64,000 nucleotides of DNA from Polynucleobacter sp. MWH-UH2A (GCF_018687195.1 NZ_CP061321.1:868001-932000); one strand, 5' to 3'. Counted from the stretch's first letter, positions 35,747 through 44,917 are shown. Numbers and translations: made by a program. Notes: a model not told the origin generated them from the sequence alone.

Positions 35747-36369
35747 TCAAATACCTATTTGCTGGCATCTTTGTTGCCATTCTGACTGCGTGCTCTTTAC
35801 CTACTCGTGCGCCTGTAACCCCAACCAGTTGGTTGGTTGCGCCGCAACGGACTGCTGCACCACTAAAGCAGCAGAGTGTGTACTGGTTAAAAATTGGGTC
35901 CGTCAATGTTGCACCTCCGTTTGACGGTAAGTCTTTGGTGTATCGCATTGGTGATCAACGTTATGAGAGAGACTTTTATAACGTTTACTCGAACATTCCT
36001 TCGGAGATGATTGGCAATGCTGAGCGGGAATGGATTAACAAGACGAATATCTTTGCGGCGACCGTAGGTCAAAATAATAGTTTCTTTCCCTATTACACAT
36101 TGCAAGCTACGGTCAATGAGTTTTACGGTGACTATCGAGTGAAGCCAGAGGCGGTTGTCAGTGTAGAGTTTTTCTTAACTACAACTAATGATGGAAAAAC
36201 GAATCCCTTGCTCGGCTCTAATCGTTACACCAGGCGCATTGCATTGAAAGACAATACACCTCAAGCTTTAGTCCTAGGTCAACAACAGGCTTTGGCTGAG
36301 ATCTTTAAAGAGTATGAGTCTGCGCTGAACCAATATGCAGGCAATTTACCTAAACCTTTAGGAATGTAG
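35743..36369 (+). CDS. ABC-type transport auxiliary lipoprotein (PqiC-like)
   Basis: Lipoprotein of 208 residues. The signal peptide ends in a lipobox LTAC with the Cys near residue 17, giving an outer- or inner-membrane lipid anchor. SVYWLKIGSVNVAPPFDGKSLVYRIGDQRYERDFYN matches the ABC_trans_aux/PqiC family, which works with MCE systems. It is the last gene of the Mla-like operon and occupies the place that MlaC has in the classic system. No MlaC is seen here. Confidence 0.9.
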   Translation: MIKYLFAGIFVAILTACSLPTRAPVTPTSWLVAPQRTAAPLKQQSVYWLKIGSVNVAPPFDGKSLVYRIGDQRYERDFYNVYSNIPSEMIGNAEREWINKTNIFAATVGQNNSFFPYYTLQATVNEFYGDYRVKPEAVVSVEFFLTTTNDGKTNPLLGSNRYTRRIALKDNTPQALVLGQQQALAEIFKEYESALNQYAGNLPKPLGM

Positions 36370-36378
36370 GAATACAGA

Positions 36379-37359
36379 ATGATGAAGCAAAGTAATTTAC
36401 GGACATTACTAAGTTCAACGATCTTGGCTTTAGGATTGGTTGGGCTTGCTCATGCGCAAAGCTTTCCCACTAAGCCTATTCGCTTAATTGTTCCATTTGC
36501 GCCTGGCGGCAGTACTGACATCATCGCTCGAGCTGTGGGTGATGCGCTAGGTCGTCAACTGGGTCAGCCAGTGATTGTGGAAAACAAAGCGGGCGGGGGC
36601 GGTTCGATTGGCGCACTTGAGGTGATGCGTGCTCCAAAAGATGGATACACCATTGGTATGGCTACGGTATCGACTACAGCTGCTAACCCGGCGATTAATC
36701 CCAAAATTGGTTATGACCCCATTACTGATTTCACAGCAATTAGCAATATTGCCGCAACCCCAAACATCATTGCCGTAAACCCTTCCTTTCCGGCAAAGGA
36801 TTTCAAAACCTTTATGGCTGTCTTGAAGGCAAATCCCGGAAAGTATTCTTATTCAAGTTCAGGTACTGGTGGTATTGGCCATTTGCAAACAGAGTTGTTC
36901 AAGAGTCTAGCCGGAGTTTACATCGTGCATATCCCTTATCGCGGTGCTGGTCCTGCTTTAGCGGATACGGTAGGCGGTCAGGTCTCAATGATTTTTGATA
37001 ACTTGCCGTCAACTTTGCCATTCGTGAAAGATGTCAAATTAGTTCCTATCGTGATTGCTGCGCCCAAACGCTTAGCCCAGCTGCCTAACGTCCCCACTTT
37101 TTCTGAGGTTGGCTTGGCGCCAGTCAATCGTATGGCGTATTACGGCTTGCTAGGACCTGCTGGTGTTCCAAAAGATATCGTGGACAAATACTACGCAGCT
37201 TTGAAAGTTGTGGTGGCGGACCCAGCAGTTAAAAAACGCATTGAAGAAACTGGTTCCATCATTAACGTGAATGGACCAGAAGCGTTCTCTAAAGAGATTA
37301 AAGCGGAATATGCGGTCTACAAAGAAGTCGTAGCAAAACAAAAATTAGCTTTGGATTAA
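36379..37359 (+). CDS. Bug/TctC-family periplasmic solute-binding protein
   Basis: Exported binding protein of 326 residues. Signal peptide ending AHAQS, then FPTKPIRLIVPFAPGGSTDIIARAVGD, VENKAGGGGSIGALEV, YDPITDFTAIS and IFDNLPSTLPFVKD. A second orphan of the same family as the gene at 23421, again without TctA or TctB nearby. It follows the MCE operon by 9 bases and precedes an SDR gene by about 47, so it may be read through from upstream. The ligand is unknown, probably a carboxylate. Confidence 0.93.
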   Translation: MMKQSNLRTLLSSTILALGLVGLAHAQSFPTKPIRLIVPFAPGGSTDIIARAVGDALGRQLGQPVIVENKAGGGGSIGALEVMRAPKDGYTIGMATVSTTAANPAINPKIGYDPITDFTAISNIAATPNIIAVNPSFPAKDFKTFMAVLKANPGKYSYSSSGTGGIGHLQTELFKSLAGVYIVHIPYRGAGPALADTVGGQVSMIFDNLPSTLPFVKDVKLVPIVIAAPKRLAQLPNVPTFSEVGLAPVNRMAYYGLLGPAGVPKDIVDKYYAALKVVVADPAVKKRIEETGSIINVNGPEAFSKEIKAEYAVYKEVVAKQKLALD

Positions 37360-37406
37360 GATCAAAACGAAGTAAGTCAGTAACTATAAAAATAGGTGGA
37401 GACAAA

Positions 37407-38192
37407 ATGGATTTAGGCATCAAAGGCAAAGTAGCATTAGTCATGGCTTCAAGCCGTGGCTTGGGTCAAGCAATGGCAGTATCTTTGGCGCGAGAAGGTG
37501 TCAAAGTAGCTGTTACTGGCCGCAATCCAGAAGGTTTACAGCAATCTGTTGATCTGATTAAAGCTGCGGGTGGTGTGGCCTTAGCGCTGAACTGGGACCT
37601 CTCTGATTCTTCGGTGATTGATGGTTTAGTGTCTCAAGTTGAAAAAGAATTAGGTCCCATTGATATCTTGATCAATAACACTGGCGGACCACCACCAACA
37701 CCTGCTGCAGGGCAAGATCCAGCTTTGTGGCAAAAAAGTTTTAATGACATGGTGCTCTCGCTGATCGCCATTACCGATCGTGTGTTACCCGGTATGCGTC
37801 AACGCAAGTGGGGTCGTATCATTACTAGCACTACTTCAGGTGCGATAGCGCCCATTAAAAACTTAGCCATCTCCAATACATTGCGCGCAGCACTGTTGGG
37901 CTGGTCAAAGACCTTGGCTGCAGAGGTTGCAGCTGAAGGTATTACGGTTAATGTCATCATGCCGGGTCGTGTTGCTACAGATCGTCTACGTCAACTAGAT
38001 GAAGCCCGTGCGAAGCGAGAAGGCACCAGCTACGAAGAAGTCGTCAAAGCTAGCTTGCGTCAAATTCCGATGGGTCGCTATGGTGACCCTAAGGAGTATG
38101 GTGATGCCGCTGCTTTCTTGGCAAGTCAGAATGCCTCATTTATCACTGGCACCATTATGCGAATTGATGGCGGCCAGATTCAGGCGATTTGA
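37407..38192 (+). CDS. SDR-family oxidoreductase lacking the usual YxxxK
   Basis: Rossmann-fold protein of 261 residues. The cofactor loop ASSRGLGQAMA, VTGRN and ILINNTGG are normal for short-chain dehydrogenases, and STTSG holds the serine. Where the catalytic YxxxK is expected, the sequence is SNTLRAALLGW, so Tyr becomes Ser and Lys becomes Arg. The C-terminal MPGRVATDR and GTIMRIDGG are normal. This SNTLRA form occurs in a subgroup often annotated as 3-oxoacyl-ACP reductase, so activity should not be assumed. Its stop overlaps the TTG start of the next gene. Confidence 0.9.
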   Translation: MDLGIKGKVALVMASSRGLGQAMAVSLAREGVKVAVTGRNPEGLQQSVDLIKAAGGVALALNWDLSDSSVIDGLVSQVEKELGPIDILINNTGGPPPTPAAGQDPALWQKSFNDMVLSLIAITDRVLPGMRQRKWGRIITSTTSGAIAPIKNLAISNTLRAALLGWSKTLAAEVAAEGITVNVIMPGRVATDRLRQLDEARAKREGTSYEEVVKASLRQIPMGRYGDPKEYGDAAAFLASQNASFITGTIMRIDGGQIQAI

Positions 38193-40687
38193 TTACGCTG
38201 CTGCAAAATCCATTTAGTGTTTTACGGCAAGACCTGCGCTCTAAAGAGCTCAGGTGGCTACTTGCTGCATTAGTGATTTCTGTAAGCGCTTTAACAAGCG
38301 TTGGTTTTTTAGCAGATCGAATGCATCGTGCATTTGAATTTGATGCTCGCCAACTTCTGGCATCGGATTTATTGGTTGTTGCCGATCAGCCTATTTCACA
38401 AGACTTGATTGGGCATGCTCATCGGTTGGGCTTGGAGACGGCGCAAACAATTGTTTTCCCAAGCATGGCCAGCAGTGCTGCTCAAAGTAAGTTGGCCTCC
38501 ATTAAAGCGGTGAGCGCGAATTACCCATTGCGCGGAACCTTGTCTATTTACCCCGTGGGCGCCAGTCCAGCAAAAGAAGTGGAGCAGAAGCAAGGCCCAT
38601 CGCCTGGCACGGTATGGGTAGAGCCCGCCATACTCCGAAATTTGCAGATAAAGCAGGGTGATCAACTGCGCCTAGGAGATCGCCAATTTCTAATTACAGG
38701 GGTGCTTGTTAGGGAAATTGATCGAGGCGCGGGCTTTATGAATTTCGCACCACGCGTCATGATGTCTTTGGACGACTTACCATCAACTGGCTTGATTGGC
38801 ATGGGGAGCCGCGTAACGTATCGATTGTTGCTTTCGGGCTCCGATAATGCTGTTGCCACATATCGCTCATGGGTGGATCAACAGATTGAGACACAACACT
38901 TGCGTGGTATTCATATTGAAACGCTCGAAAATGCGCAGCCCATGATGCGCAAAACACTAGAGAGAGCAGAGCAGTTTTTATCTTTGGTTGCTTTGCTCAC
39001 CGCCATGATTTGCGCGGTGGCAATTGCTTTATCAGCTCGGCGTTATGCAATCGGTCAAGCAGACGTGTGCGCAACCTGGAAATGCTTTGGAGCTTCGAGA
39101 AGAACCATCTTGAAGAAACAGTTGACCACTATGCTATTGCTGGGCGTCTTATCTGCAGTCATTGGCTCAATTGTTGGTTTTCTTGCTCAAGAAACGCTGA
39201 CGCAATTGTTGGGTAATTTGCTAATTACCGCTTTACCAATCCCATCTTTGATCCCCATCCTCTGGAGTGCGGCTTTTACTTGGGCGTTGCTCTTTGCTTT
39301 TGCTGGACCGCCTTTATTGAGTCTGTCTTCGGTGTCACCCATGCGTTTGATTCGAAATGAATTTGAGTTTTCTGGTATTTCCATGCTTTGGGTATTTGCC
39401 TTCGCTTTTGTCAGTTGCGCTATGTTGATTCTGTTGGTGGCACGGGATTGGAAATTGGCGCTGTGGGTGGGCCTGAGTTTTATTGGCGCCTTGCTGATCT
39501 TTTTGCTTTGTGCGCGCACTGCTCTTTGGCTGGTTTCTAAACAGTCGATGCGTCACTTTGCTACGCGCTTTGCCTATACCGCAATGGAGCGACGTTCTGG
39601 TTTTGCGGTGATGCAGATTACGGCTCTCGCTATTGCCATCATGGCAATCCTTCTGATTTTCTTATTAAGGCAGGATTTGCTAAATGCTTGGCGAGGCAAT
39701 ATCCCGGCCAATGCACCGAATCGTTTCATGATTAATGTGCAGGAGGATCAAAAAGTAGAGCTAGCGAAAATGATTGAGGCCTCAGGTGCACCCAAGCTAG
39801 ACTTCTATCCTATGGTCAGAGGGCGTCTCGTTCAAGTCAATGGTATTTATATTTCACCTAGTAGCTATTCGGATGAGAATGCAAGGCGATTAGTCGATCG
39901 TGAATTTAATCTCTCATACACAAATCAATTGCCTGAAGGTAATCGTATCCTGTCGGGAGAGTGGATTTCAGGGGATCAGCCACAAATTTCAATTGAGTCG
40001 GGTATTGCCAAAACCTTAAAGCTCAAGCTTGGTGACCAATTAACTTATGAAGTCGCTGGTGAAACTGTCAGCGCGCCCATTACTTCCATCCGTAAATTGG
40101 ATTGGAGTTCGATGCGGGTGAACTTTTTTGTCATCATGCCCCCAGCACTCTTAGGCACAATGCCGCAATCTTGGATTACTTCCTATTACCAAGCACCTCA
40201 TCTTGAGAGTCTTGATTTTCAGATTAGCCAAGCCTATCCCAATGTCACCATGGTGGACGTCTCAGCATCATTGCAGCAGATTCAGGAAGTCTTGAACAAA
40301 CTCACAACCGCTTTGGGTCTGCTATTTGTATTTACTCTACTTGCCTCTATGCTGGTGTTAATGACGGCGATGGCAGCCACTCAGGATGAACGATATCGCA
40401 ATGCCGATTTATTAAAAGCTATAGGCGCATCGCAAAAAACGCTTAAGCAGATTGCAATGACAGAGTTATTGGTGATCGGTGTAGCTGCAGGGGCTTTAGC
40501 AGGGATATTTGCAGGTCTAGCAGCTTGGTGCTTAGGTCGTTATGTGATGGATATTGAATTTAATGCCTTTGTACAAGCCATTGCTTTGGGTCTTGCGCTT
40601 GGTGTAGGGGCAACGATGTTGGCAGGCTATCGATTTCAGAAGCGCATTCAAGGCGCTACAGCAGTGCAATGCTTGCGTGAGTGCTGA
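38189..40687 (+). CDS. FtsX-like ABC permease (YbbP type)
   Basis: Large inner-membrane protein of 832 residues. N-terminal helix, large MacB-type periplasmic domain (about 55-245), a helix block with FtsX-like signature (about 255-365), a second set of helices, a second periplasmic domain (about 505-680) and a final FtsX block near 700-825. This is the YbbP/YknZ-like double-FtsX plan. The start is TTG at 38189 within the preceding SDR stop (4-base overlap). The family needs a YbbA-type ATPase, and none is next to it in this window. Its function is not known here; the family has been linked to lipoprotein or lipid handling. Confidence 0.9.
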   Translation: MITLLQNPFSVLRQDLRSKELRWLLAALVISVSALTSVGFLADRMHRAFEFDARQLLASDLLVVADQPISQDLIGHAHRLGLETAQTIVFPSMASSAAQSKLASIKAVSANYPLRGTLSIYPVGASPAKEVEQKQGPSPGTVWVEPAILRNLQIKQGDQLRLGDRQFLITGVLVREIDRGAGFMNFAPRVMMSLDDLPSTGLIGMGSRVTYRLLLSGSDNAVATYRSWVDQQIETQHLRGIHIETLENAQPMMRKTLERAEQFLSLVALLTAMICAVAIALSARRYAIGQADVCATWKCFGASRRTILKKQLTTMLLLGVLSAVIGSIVGFLAQETLTQLLGNLLITALPIPSLIPILWSAAFTWALLFAFAGPPLLSLSSVSPMRLIRNEFEFSGISMLWVFAFAFVSCAMLILLVARDWKLALWVGLSFIGALLIFLLCARTALWLVSKQSMRHFATRFAYTAMERRSGFAVMQITALAIAIMAILLIFLLRQDLLNAWRGNIPANAPNRFMINVQEDQKVELAKMIEASGAPKLDFYPMVRGRLVQVNGIYISPSSYSDENARRLVDREFNLSYTNQLPEGNRILSGEWISGDQPQISIESGIAKTLKLKLGDQLTYEVAGETVSAPITSIRKLDWSSMRVNFFVIMPPALLGTMPQSWITSYYQAPHLESLDFQISQAYPNVTMVDVSASLQQIQEVLNKLTTALGLLFVFTLLASMLVLMTAMAATQDERYRNADLLKAIGASQKTLKQIAMTELLVIGVAAGALAGIFAGLAAWCLGRYVMDIEFNAFVQAIALGLALGVGATMLAGYRFQKRIQGATAVQCLREC

Positions 40688-40704
40688 CCTAAACTAAATT
40701 AGCC

Positions 40705-41241
40705 TTAAGAAAGCGTTACAAGGTTTTTAGGCAGCTCTACCAATCTAGATCCAGCCATTCTGTCTGGAAGGCTTTGGCGTTCAGCAGGACTTCGGCTATC
40801 CAAGAAAATACTCAGCGGCCAAAAAAATAAGGCAACGCTGAAGAGCATTTCAATGATTTGCCATTTTTCCAGATGAAAGATCCACTGCAAGAATACGCAG
40901 GGAACAATCCAGAGGGATCCATAGACATAGCGCCAAATCGCTTGACGTCTTGTTAGATTGAAACCATTTCCACCGATCATACGAATGCGCCAAGTTTGCA
41001 TCGCCAAGGTTTGTCCTGATTTTGTCCAATACCAAACGAAATAAATGCCCAGCACGGAATACAAATACAAAAAGGTTAGCCAGCTTGGCAATGAAACGCC
41101 AAAAAGAATACCAAGCCCTAAATTGGGAAGCAAAAATGTAAAAGCTATTACCCCTAGTAGTACAAGTTGTTCGTAAAGGCAGCAAGAGACGCGACGCCAA
41201 AACTGGGGTGCAGGTAAGGCGCTTAACTCAGTAGGCGTCAT
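40705..41241 (-). CDS. RDD-family membrane protein
   Basis: Inner-membrane protein of 178 residues with about four hydrophobic helices and an RDD-type arrangement: RRVSCCLYEQLVLLGV near the start, WTKSGQTLAMQTWRIRMIG in the middle and PDRMAG at the end. The family is widespread with no firm function, sometimes associated with transport. Last gene of the minus-strand operon that begins with the sigma factor. Its start overlaps the stop of the DUF3106 gene. Confidence 0.88.
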   Translation of the reverse strand: MTPTELSALPAPQFWRRVSCCLYEQLVLLGVIAFTFLLPNLGLGILFGVSLPSWLTFLYLYSVLGIYFVWYWTKSGQTLAMQTWRIRMIGGNGFNLTRRQAIWRYVYGSLWIVPCVFLQWIFHLEKWQIIEMLFSVALFFWPLSIFLDSRSPAERQSLPDRMAGSRLVELPKNLVTLS

Positions 41242-41873
41242 TAATTTGTAGAAGAGGGGTTTTCTGTGCTGCTGGGGGCCGCTGAGCTTGGGGATGAACC
41301 AGCTTCAGGACTTGTTGCTTGAACTGCGCGTGGATTTGGCACGGCTGGGGCAGGCGTGGTTTCACGTTGGATTGCATGCTGTTGCAAGGTTGGCGCATTG
41401 GTGGCGGTTGGCTTTTTCTTGGCCTCCATTTCCATCAGCTTCTTCTTTTGCTCTTCACTCAATTTTTGATAAGCGCTCCATGCCTCTGCTTTTTTCTCGG
41501 CGGGGAATTTCAGGCTAATGAGATAGTTTTCACGAGCAATACGACGATCGCGTTGGGATAGGTTAGACCAGCTGGTCATGCGTGACTGCAGACGCTCTTG
41601 ATCTGTGGATGACATCTTGGGATATAAGTTCGCTACATAGATCCATTTTTTGCGACTATCCGGAAGCATGTAATCCCAGTCGCTCTCTAGCGGAGCAAGC
41701 GTTTTTTGTTGAGCGGGGCTTAAGCTATCCCAGGTTCCATCTGGAGTCTTTGCAGGGATTGCGGTAGTTTTCCCATGGGAAGAGGGAGTGCTTTGTGCAA
41801 GAACACTGGATGCACTTATGGTCAGCCATGCTAGCGCAGAAGCTACTAAGGCTTTGCTAGCGATGTTTTTCAT
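41241..41873 (-). CDS. DUF3106-domain exported protein
   Basis: Exported protein of about 210 residues. Signal peptide MKNIASKALVASALAWL...VLAQ, then a DUF3106 segment (about 45-140) with repeated W, LSPAQQK, L, RK and R-x-L elements, followed by a low-complexity Ala/Pro/Ser tail. The start is placed at ATG 41871-41873, after GGGGA; ATG at 41880-41882 is an alternative, and the open frame extends to 42014. In this position it could act in the envelope response run by the sigma factor upstream. Function unknown. Confidence 0.82.
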   Translation of the reverse strand: MKNIASKALVASALAWLTISASSVLAQSTPSSHGKTTAIPAKTPDGTWDSLSPAQQKTLAPLESDWDYMLPDSRKKWIYVANLYPKMSSTDQERLQSRMTSWSNLSQRDRRIARENYLISLKFPAEKKAEAWSAYQKLSEEQKKKLMEMEAKKKPTATNAPTLQQHAIQRETTPAPAVPNPRAVQATSPEAGSSPSSAAPSSTENPSSTN

Positions 41874-41904
41874 ATTCCCCATAGATGAGCCATCAAGTCC
41901 AAGC

Positions 41905-42372
41905 TTATTTGCTTGGCGATAACTCTTTGGAAGAATCTTCGGAATCTGAGAGTGAGCCATTTTTAAGGAAGACCATAAATCCGCTATCAGCATAGGCATC
42001 TGGTGGAACATCATCCGTCAGCAAGGCGGCGTCTACCTCTGCAATATCGTTAATGCGAGATTCGTTTTGCCATTGCGCAATGCCGATTAGTCCAAATACT
42101 AGGACAACAAGTGGCGCTACCCAACCTAGGGTGTCCCAAAGATTGCTGGAAGATTTGAAGCTGCCAGTCCAATTGCCAGAGCCGGCCAAGGCGGCACTCT
42201 TCATGCGAACCTTCTCCGGCTTACGAGCAGCCAGAGCCTTTTTACGTGCCTCATACAGACGATCTTTGATGCTGGCAGGCAAGTTCTGAGCGCCTTGGCT
42301 CAAAAGAGCGGCGCTTGCACGACCAAATTCATCGGCTTGTATTGGGCTGAGGGTTTCATCAAGGTGCTTCAC
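41905..42372 (-). CDS. DUF3619 single-pass membrane protein, putative anti-sigma factor
   Basis: Protein of 155 residues. A cytoplasmic N-terminal part (about 1-75) with charged helices is followed by one membrane helix near 85-105 (VAPLVVLVFGLIGIA) and a short acidic periplasmic tail. It overlaps the sigma factor stop by 4 bases, the usual arrangement for a sigma/anti-sigma pair. The anti-sigma role is inference from topology and linkage; no zinc-binding anti-sigma motif was seen. Confidence 0.8.
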   Translation of the reverse strand: MKHLDETLSPIQADEFGRASAALLSQGAQNLPASIKDRLYEARKKALAARKPEKVRMKSAALAGSGNWTGSFKSSSNLWDTLGWVAPLVVLVFGLIGIAQWQNESRINDIAEVDAALLTDDVPPDAYADSGFMVFLKNGSLSDSEDSSKELSPSK

Positions 42373-42938
42373 AGGGTAATTCCTTTTAATTTCAATGCTT
42401 TAGCTAAAGTTTGCGTTGCTCTAGAGCAATGCGTTTTGACACTGCCTTCGCTGCAATTCATGGCTTTGGCAGTATCGGTAATGCTTAGCTCATCCCAATA
42501 ACGCATCAGGAAGGCTTCTCGTTGACGTACAGGTAATTTAGCGATTTCTGACTCCAAAGACTGTAAAAGTTGACTCTTTTCCAGCTTTTTTGCCCCATCT
42601 TGGTGAATTTCGCTGTCATCCGGCGCTGAAAGTGACTCTAGAGGGTCAAAATCATCGTTTTCATCAGCTTTTCTGCCCATGTTGGAGAAGAGGGTGACCC
42701 AAGCGTTGCGGACTTTTTGACGACGAAACCAGTCATGGATGCGGTTTTGCAGAATTCGGGTGAATAGTAGGGGCAGTTCTGCGGCAGGCTTATCACCGTA
42801 CTTTTCTGCGAGCTTGATCATGGCATCTTGAACAATATCCATTGCGGCGTCATCATCGCGCACGGCATAAACCGCCTGCTTGAAAGCACGCTGCTCAACG
42901 CTACTCAGAAAGTCGGATAGTTCTTGGGCGGATGCCAT
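42369..42938 (-). CDS. ECF-type RNA polymerase sigma factor
   Basis: Sigma-70 family factor of 189 residues. Region 2 has AFKQAVYAVRDDDAAMDIVQDAMIKLAEKY and RILQNRIHDWFRR. An acidic linker of about 40 residues leads to region 4 with LPVRQREAFLMRYWDELSITDTAKAMNCSEGSVKTHCSRA. First gene of the minus-strand operon sigma-DUF3619-DUF3106-RDD, so it probably controls this operon and an envelope-related set. The signal is unknown. Confidence 0.93.
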   Translation of the reverse strand: MASAQELSDFLSSVEQRAFKQAVYAVRDDDAAMDIVQDAMIKLAEKYGDKPAAELPLLFTRILQNRIHDWFRRQKVRNAWVTLFSNMGRKADENDDFDPLESLSAPDDSEIHQDGAKKLEKSQLLQSLESEIAKLPVRQREAFLMRYWDELSITDTAKAMNCSEGSVKTHCSRATQTLAKALKLKGITL

Positions 42939-42986
42939 GCAGTCGATTACACCTGAATCATTCAGAATTGGGTCATTTTAGGGGAT

Positions 42987-42997
42987 TGCTATAGAAT
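42987..42997 (+). promoter_or_regulatory. candidate ilvB promoter (extended -10)
   Basis: TGCTATAGAAT at 42987-42997 gives an extended -10 (TG-n-TATAGA). TTGGGT at 42968-42973 is a weak -35, spacing 16. It lies about 130 bases before the ilvB start, leaving a leader that contains a 13-codon open frame (43031-43072). Confidence 0.4.
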
Positions 42998-43129
42998 ATA
43001 GGGCTTACTACCTAGATTCTCATTTACGAAGTGGTTTTTCCGGTAGCAGCGCCGTTCGAACTCAGGCCATAAGCAGGGGATAGAACAGACTAAACAATTT
43101 TTTGCCGAAAATTGCAAAGGACGAAAGAA

Positions 43130-44917
43130 ATGAATACAAGCAGCGCCGAATTTTTAGCTACTAAAGCTAACAAAGACTCAGCCAATACAAATACCGTAGC
43201 AGCGCCTCCAGAAATGATTGGCGCTGAAATGCTCGTGCATGCACTGCACAAAGAGGGCGTTGAATACGTCTGGGGTTATCCAGGCGGATCTGTTCTCTTT
43301 ATCTACGACGAGATTTTTAAACAAGATAAATTCGAACATATCCTGGTTCGCCATGAACAAGCAGCCGTTCATGCGGCCGATGGTTATGCTCGTGCAACTG
43401 GTAAGGTTGGCGTTGCATTAGTAACATCAGGCCCAGGCGTAACGAATGCGGTTACTGGTATTGCTACTGCATACACTGATTCGATCCCAATGGTGATCAT
43501 CAGCGGCAACGTACCAACTTATGCGATTGGTGAGGATGCCTTTCAAGAAGCAGACACTGTTGGTATTACTCGTCCAGTGGTAAAGCACAACTTCCTGGTG
43601 AAGGATGTGAAAGATTTGCCAATGGTGTTGAAGAAAGCCTTTCATATTGCACAGACAGGCCGTCCAGGTCCGGTGTTGATCGATATTCCAAAGGATGTGT
43701 CTGCAGCGAAGGGTCCGTTTGTATATCCAGAGACTCTGGAGATGCGCTCTTATAACCCTGTAGTTAAGGGACACAGCGGTCAGATTCGTAAAGCGATTGC
43801 TTTGTTGCAAGAGGCTGAGCGTCCGTATATTTATACCGGTGGCGGCATTATTCTTGCCGACGCAGCGTCAGAGCTCAAAGAGTTTGCTGATTTATTGGGT
43901 TACCCCGTTACCAATACCTTGATGGGTCTTGGCGGCTTCCCTGGAACAAGTCCGCAGTTTTTGGGCATGCTCGGCATGCATGGAACATACGAAGCCAATA
44001 TGGCAATGCAACACAGTGATGTGTTGATTGCAATTGGCGCGCGCTTTGATGATCGCGTGATCGGTAACACTGCGCACTTTGCAAGCCATCCCCGCAAGAT
44101 CATTCATATTGATATCGATCCATCCGTTATTTCAAAACGGGTGAAAGTTGATGTTCCTATCGTTGGCAATCTCAAAGAGGTATTAGTTGAGATGACTGCT
44201 CAGCTCAAAGCTGCTGGTCCACGCAAGAATGGTGACAAAGTTGCTGCCTGGTGGGATCAGATTAACGAGTGGCGAAAAAAAGATTGCTTGAAGTATGACG
44301 AGGCATCGCAGATTGTGAAGCCACAGTACGTCGTTCAAAAATTATGGGAGCTCACTGGTGGTGATGCCTTCATTTGCTCTGACGTTGGCCAGCATCAAAT
44401 GTGGGCTGCGCAGTTTTATAAGTTTGATAAACCACGTCGTTGGATTAACTCTGGTGGTCTAGGCACCATGGGTGTCGGCTTGCCATATGCTATGGGCATC
44501 AAGAAGGCATTCCCTGAGAAAGATGTTTTCACAATTACTGGTGAAGGCTCAATTCAGATGTGTATTCAAGAGCTCTCGACTTGTAAGCAATACGACACTC
44601 CAGTGAAGATCGTGTCACTCAACAACCGTTACTTAGGTATGGTTCGTCAGTGGCAGGAGCTCACCTATAACAAGCGTTACTCTAGTTCGTACATGGATTC
44701 TTTACCCGACTTTGTGAAGTTGGCAGAGGCCTATGGACACGTTGGTATGCGTATTGAGAAAAAATCTGACGTTGAGGGCGCGCTCAAAGAGGCTATTCGC
44801 TTAAAAGATCGCACCGTATTCATGGATTTCCAGACTGACCCAGAAGAAAACGTTTGGCCTATGGTTCAAGCAGGCAAGGGTATTACTGAAATGCTTTTGG
44901 GTAGTGAGGATCTGTAA
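43130..44917 (+). CDS. ilvB: acetolactate synthase large (catalytic) subunit
   Basis: First enzyme of branched-chain amino acid synthesis, about 595 residues, ThDP- and FAD-dependent. An N-terminal ThDP domain with EGVEYVWGYPGGSVL and HEQAAVHAADGYARATGKVGV holds the catalytic Glu. The central FAD-binding domain and the C-terminal ThDP domain with GEGSIQM...NNRYLGMVRQWQE follow. The ATG at 43130 is chosen because AAAGGA at 43116-43121 sits 8 bases upstream; the open frame to TTG 43112 covers the ribosome-binding site. ilvN overlaps its stop by 1 base. Confidence 0.97.
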   Translation: MNTSSAEFLATKANKDSANTNTVAAPPEMIGAEMLVHALHKEGVEYVWGYPGGSVLFIYDEIFKQDKFEHILVRHEQAAVHAADGYARATGKVGVALVTSGPGVTNAVTGIATAYTDSIPMVIISGNVPTYAIGEDAFQEADTVGITRPVVKHNFLVKDVKDLPMVLKKAFHIAQTGRPGPVLIDIPKDVSAAKGPFVYPETLEMRSYNPVVKGHSGQIRKAIALLQEAERPYIYTGGGIILADAASELKEFADLLGYPVTNTLMGLGGFPGTSPQFLGMLGMHGTYEANMAMQHSDVLIAIGARFDDRVIGNTAHFASHPRKIIHIDIDPSVISKRVKVDVPIVGNLKEVLVEMTAQLKAAGPRKNGDKVAAWWDQINEWRKKDCLKYDEASQIVKPQYVVQKLWELTGGDAFICSDVGQHQMWAAQFYKFDKPRRWINSGGLGTMGVGLPYAMGIKKAFPEKDVFTITGEGSIQMCIQELSTCKQYDTPVKIVSLNNRYLGMVRQWQELTYNKRYSSSYMDSLPDFVKLAEAYGHVGMRIEKKSDVEGALKEAIRLKDRTVFMDFQTDPEENVWPMVQAGKGITEMLLGSEDL

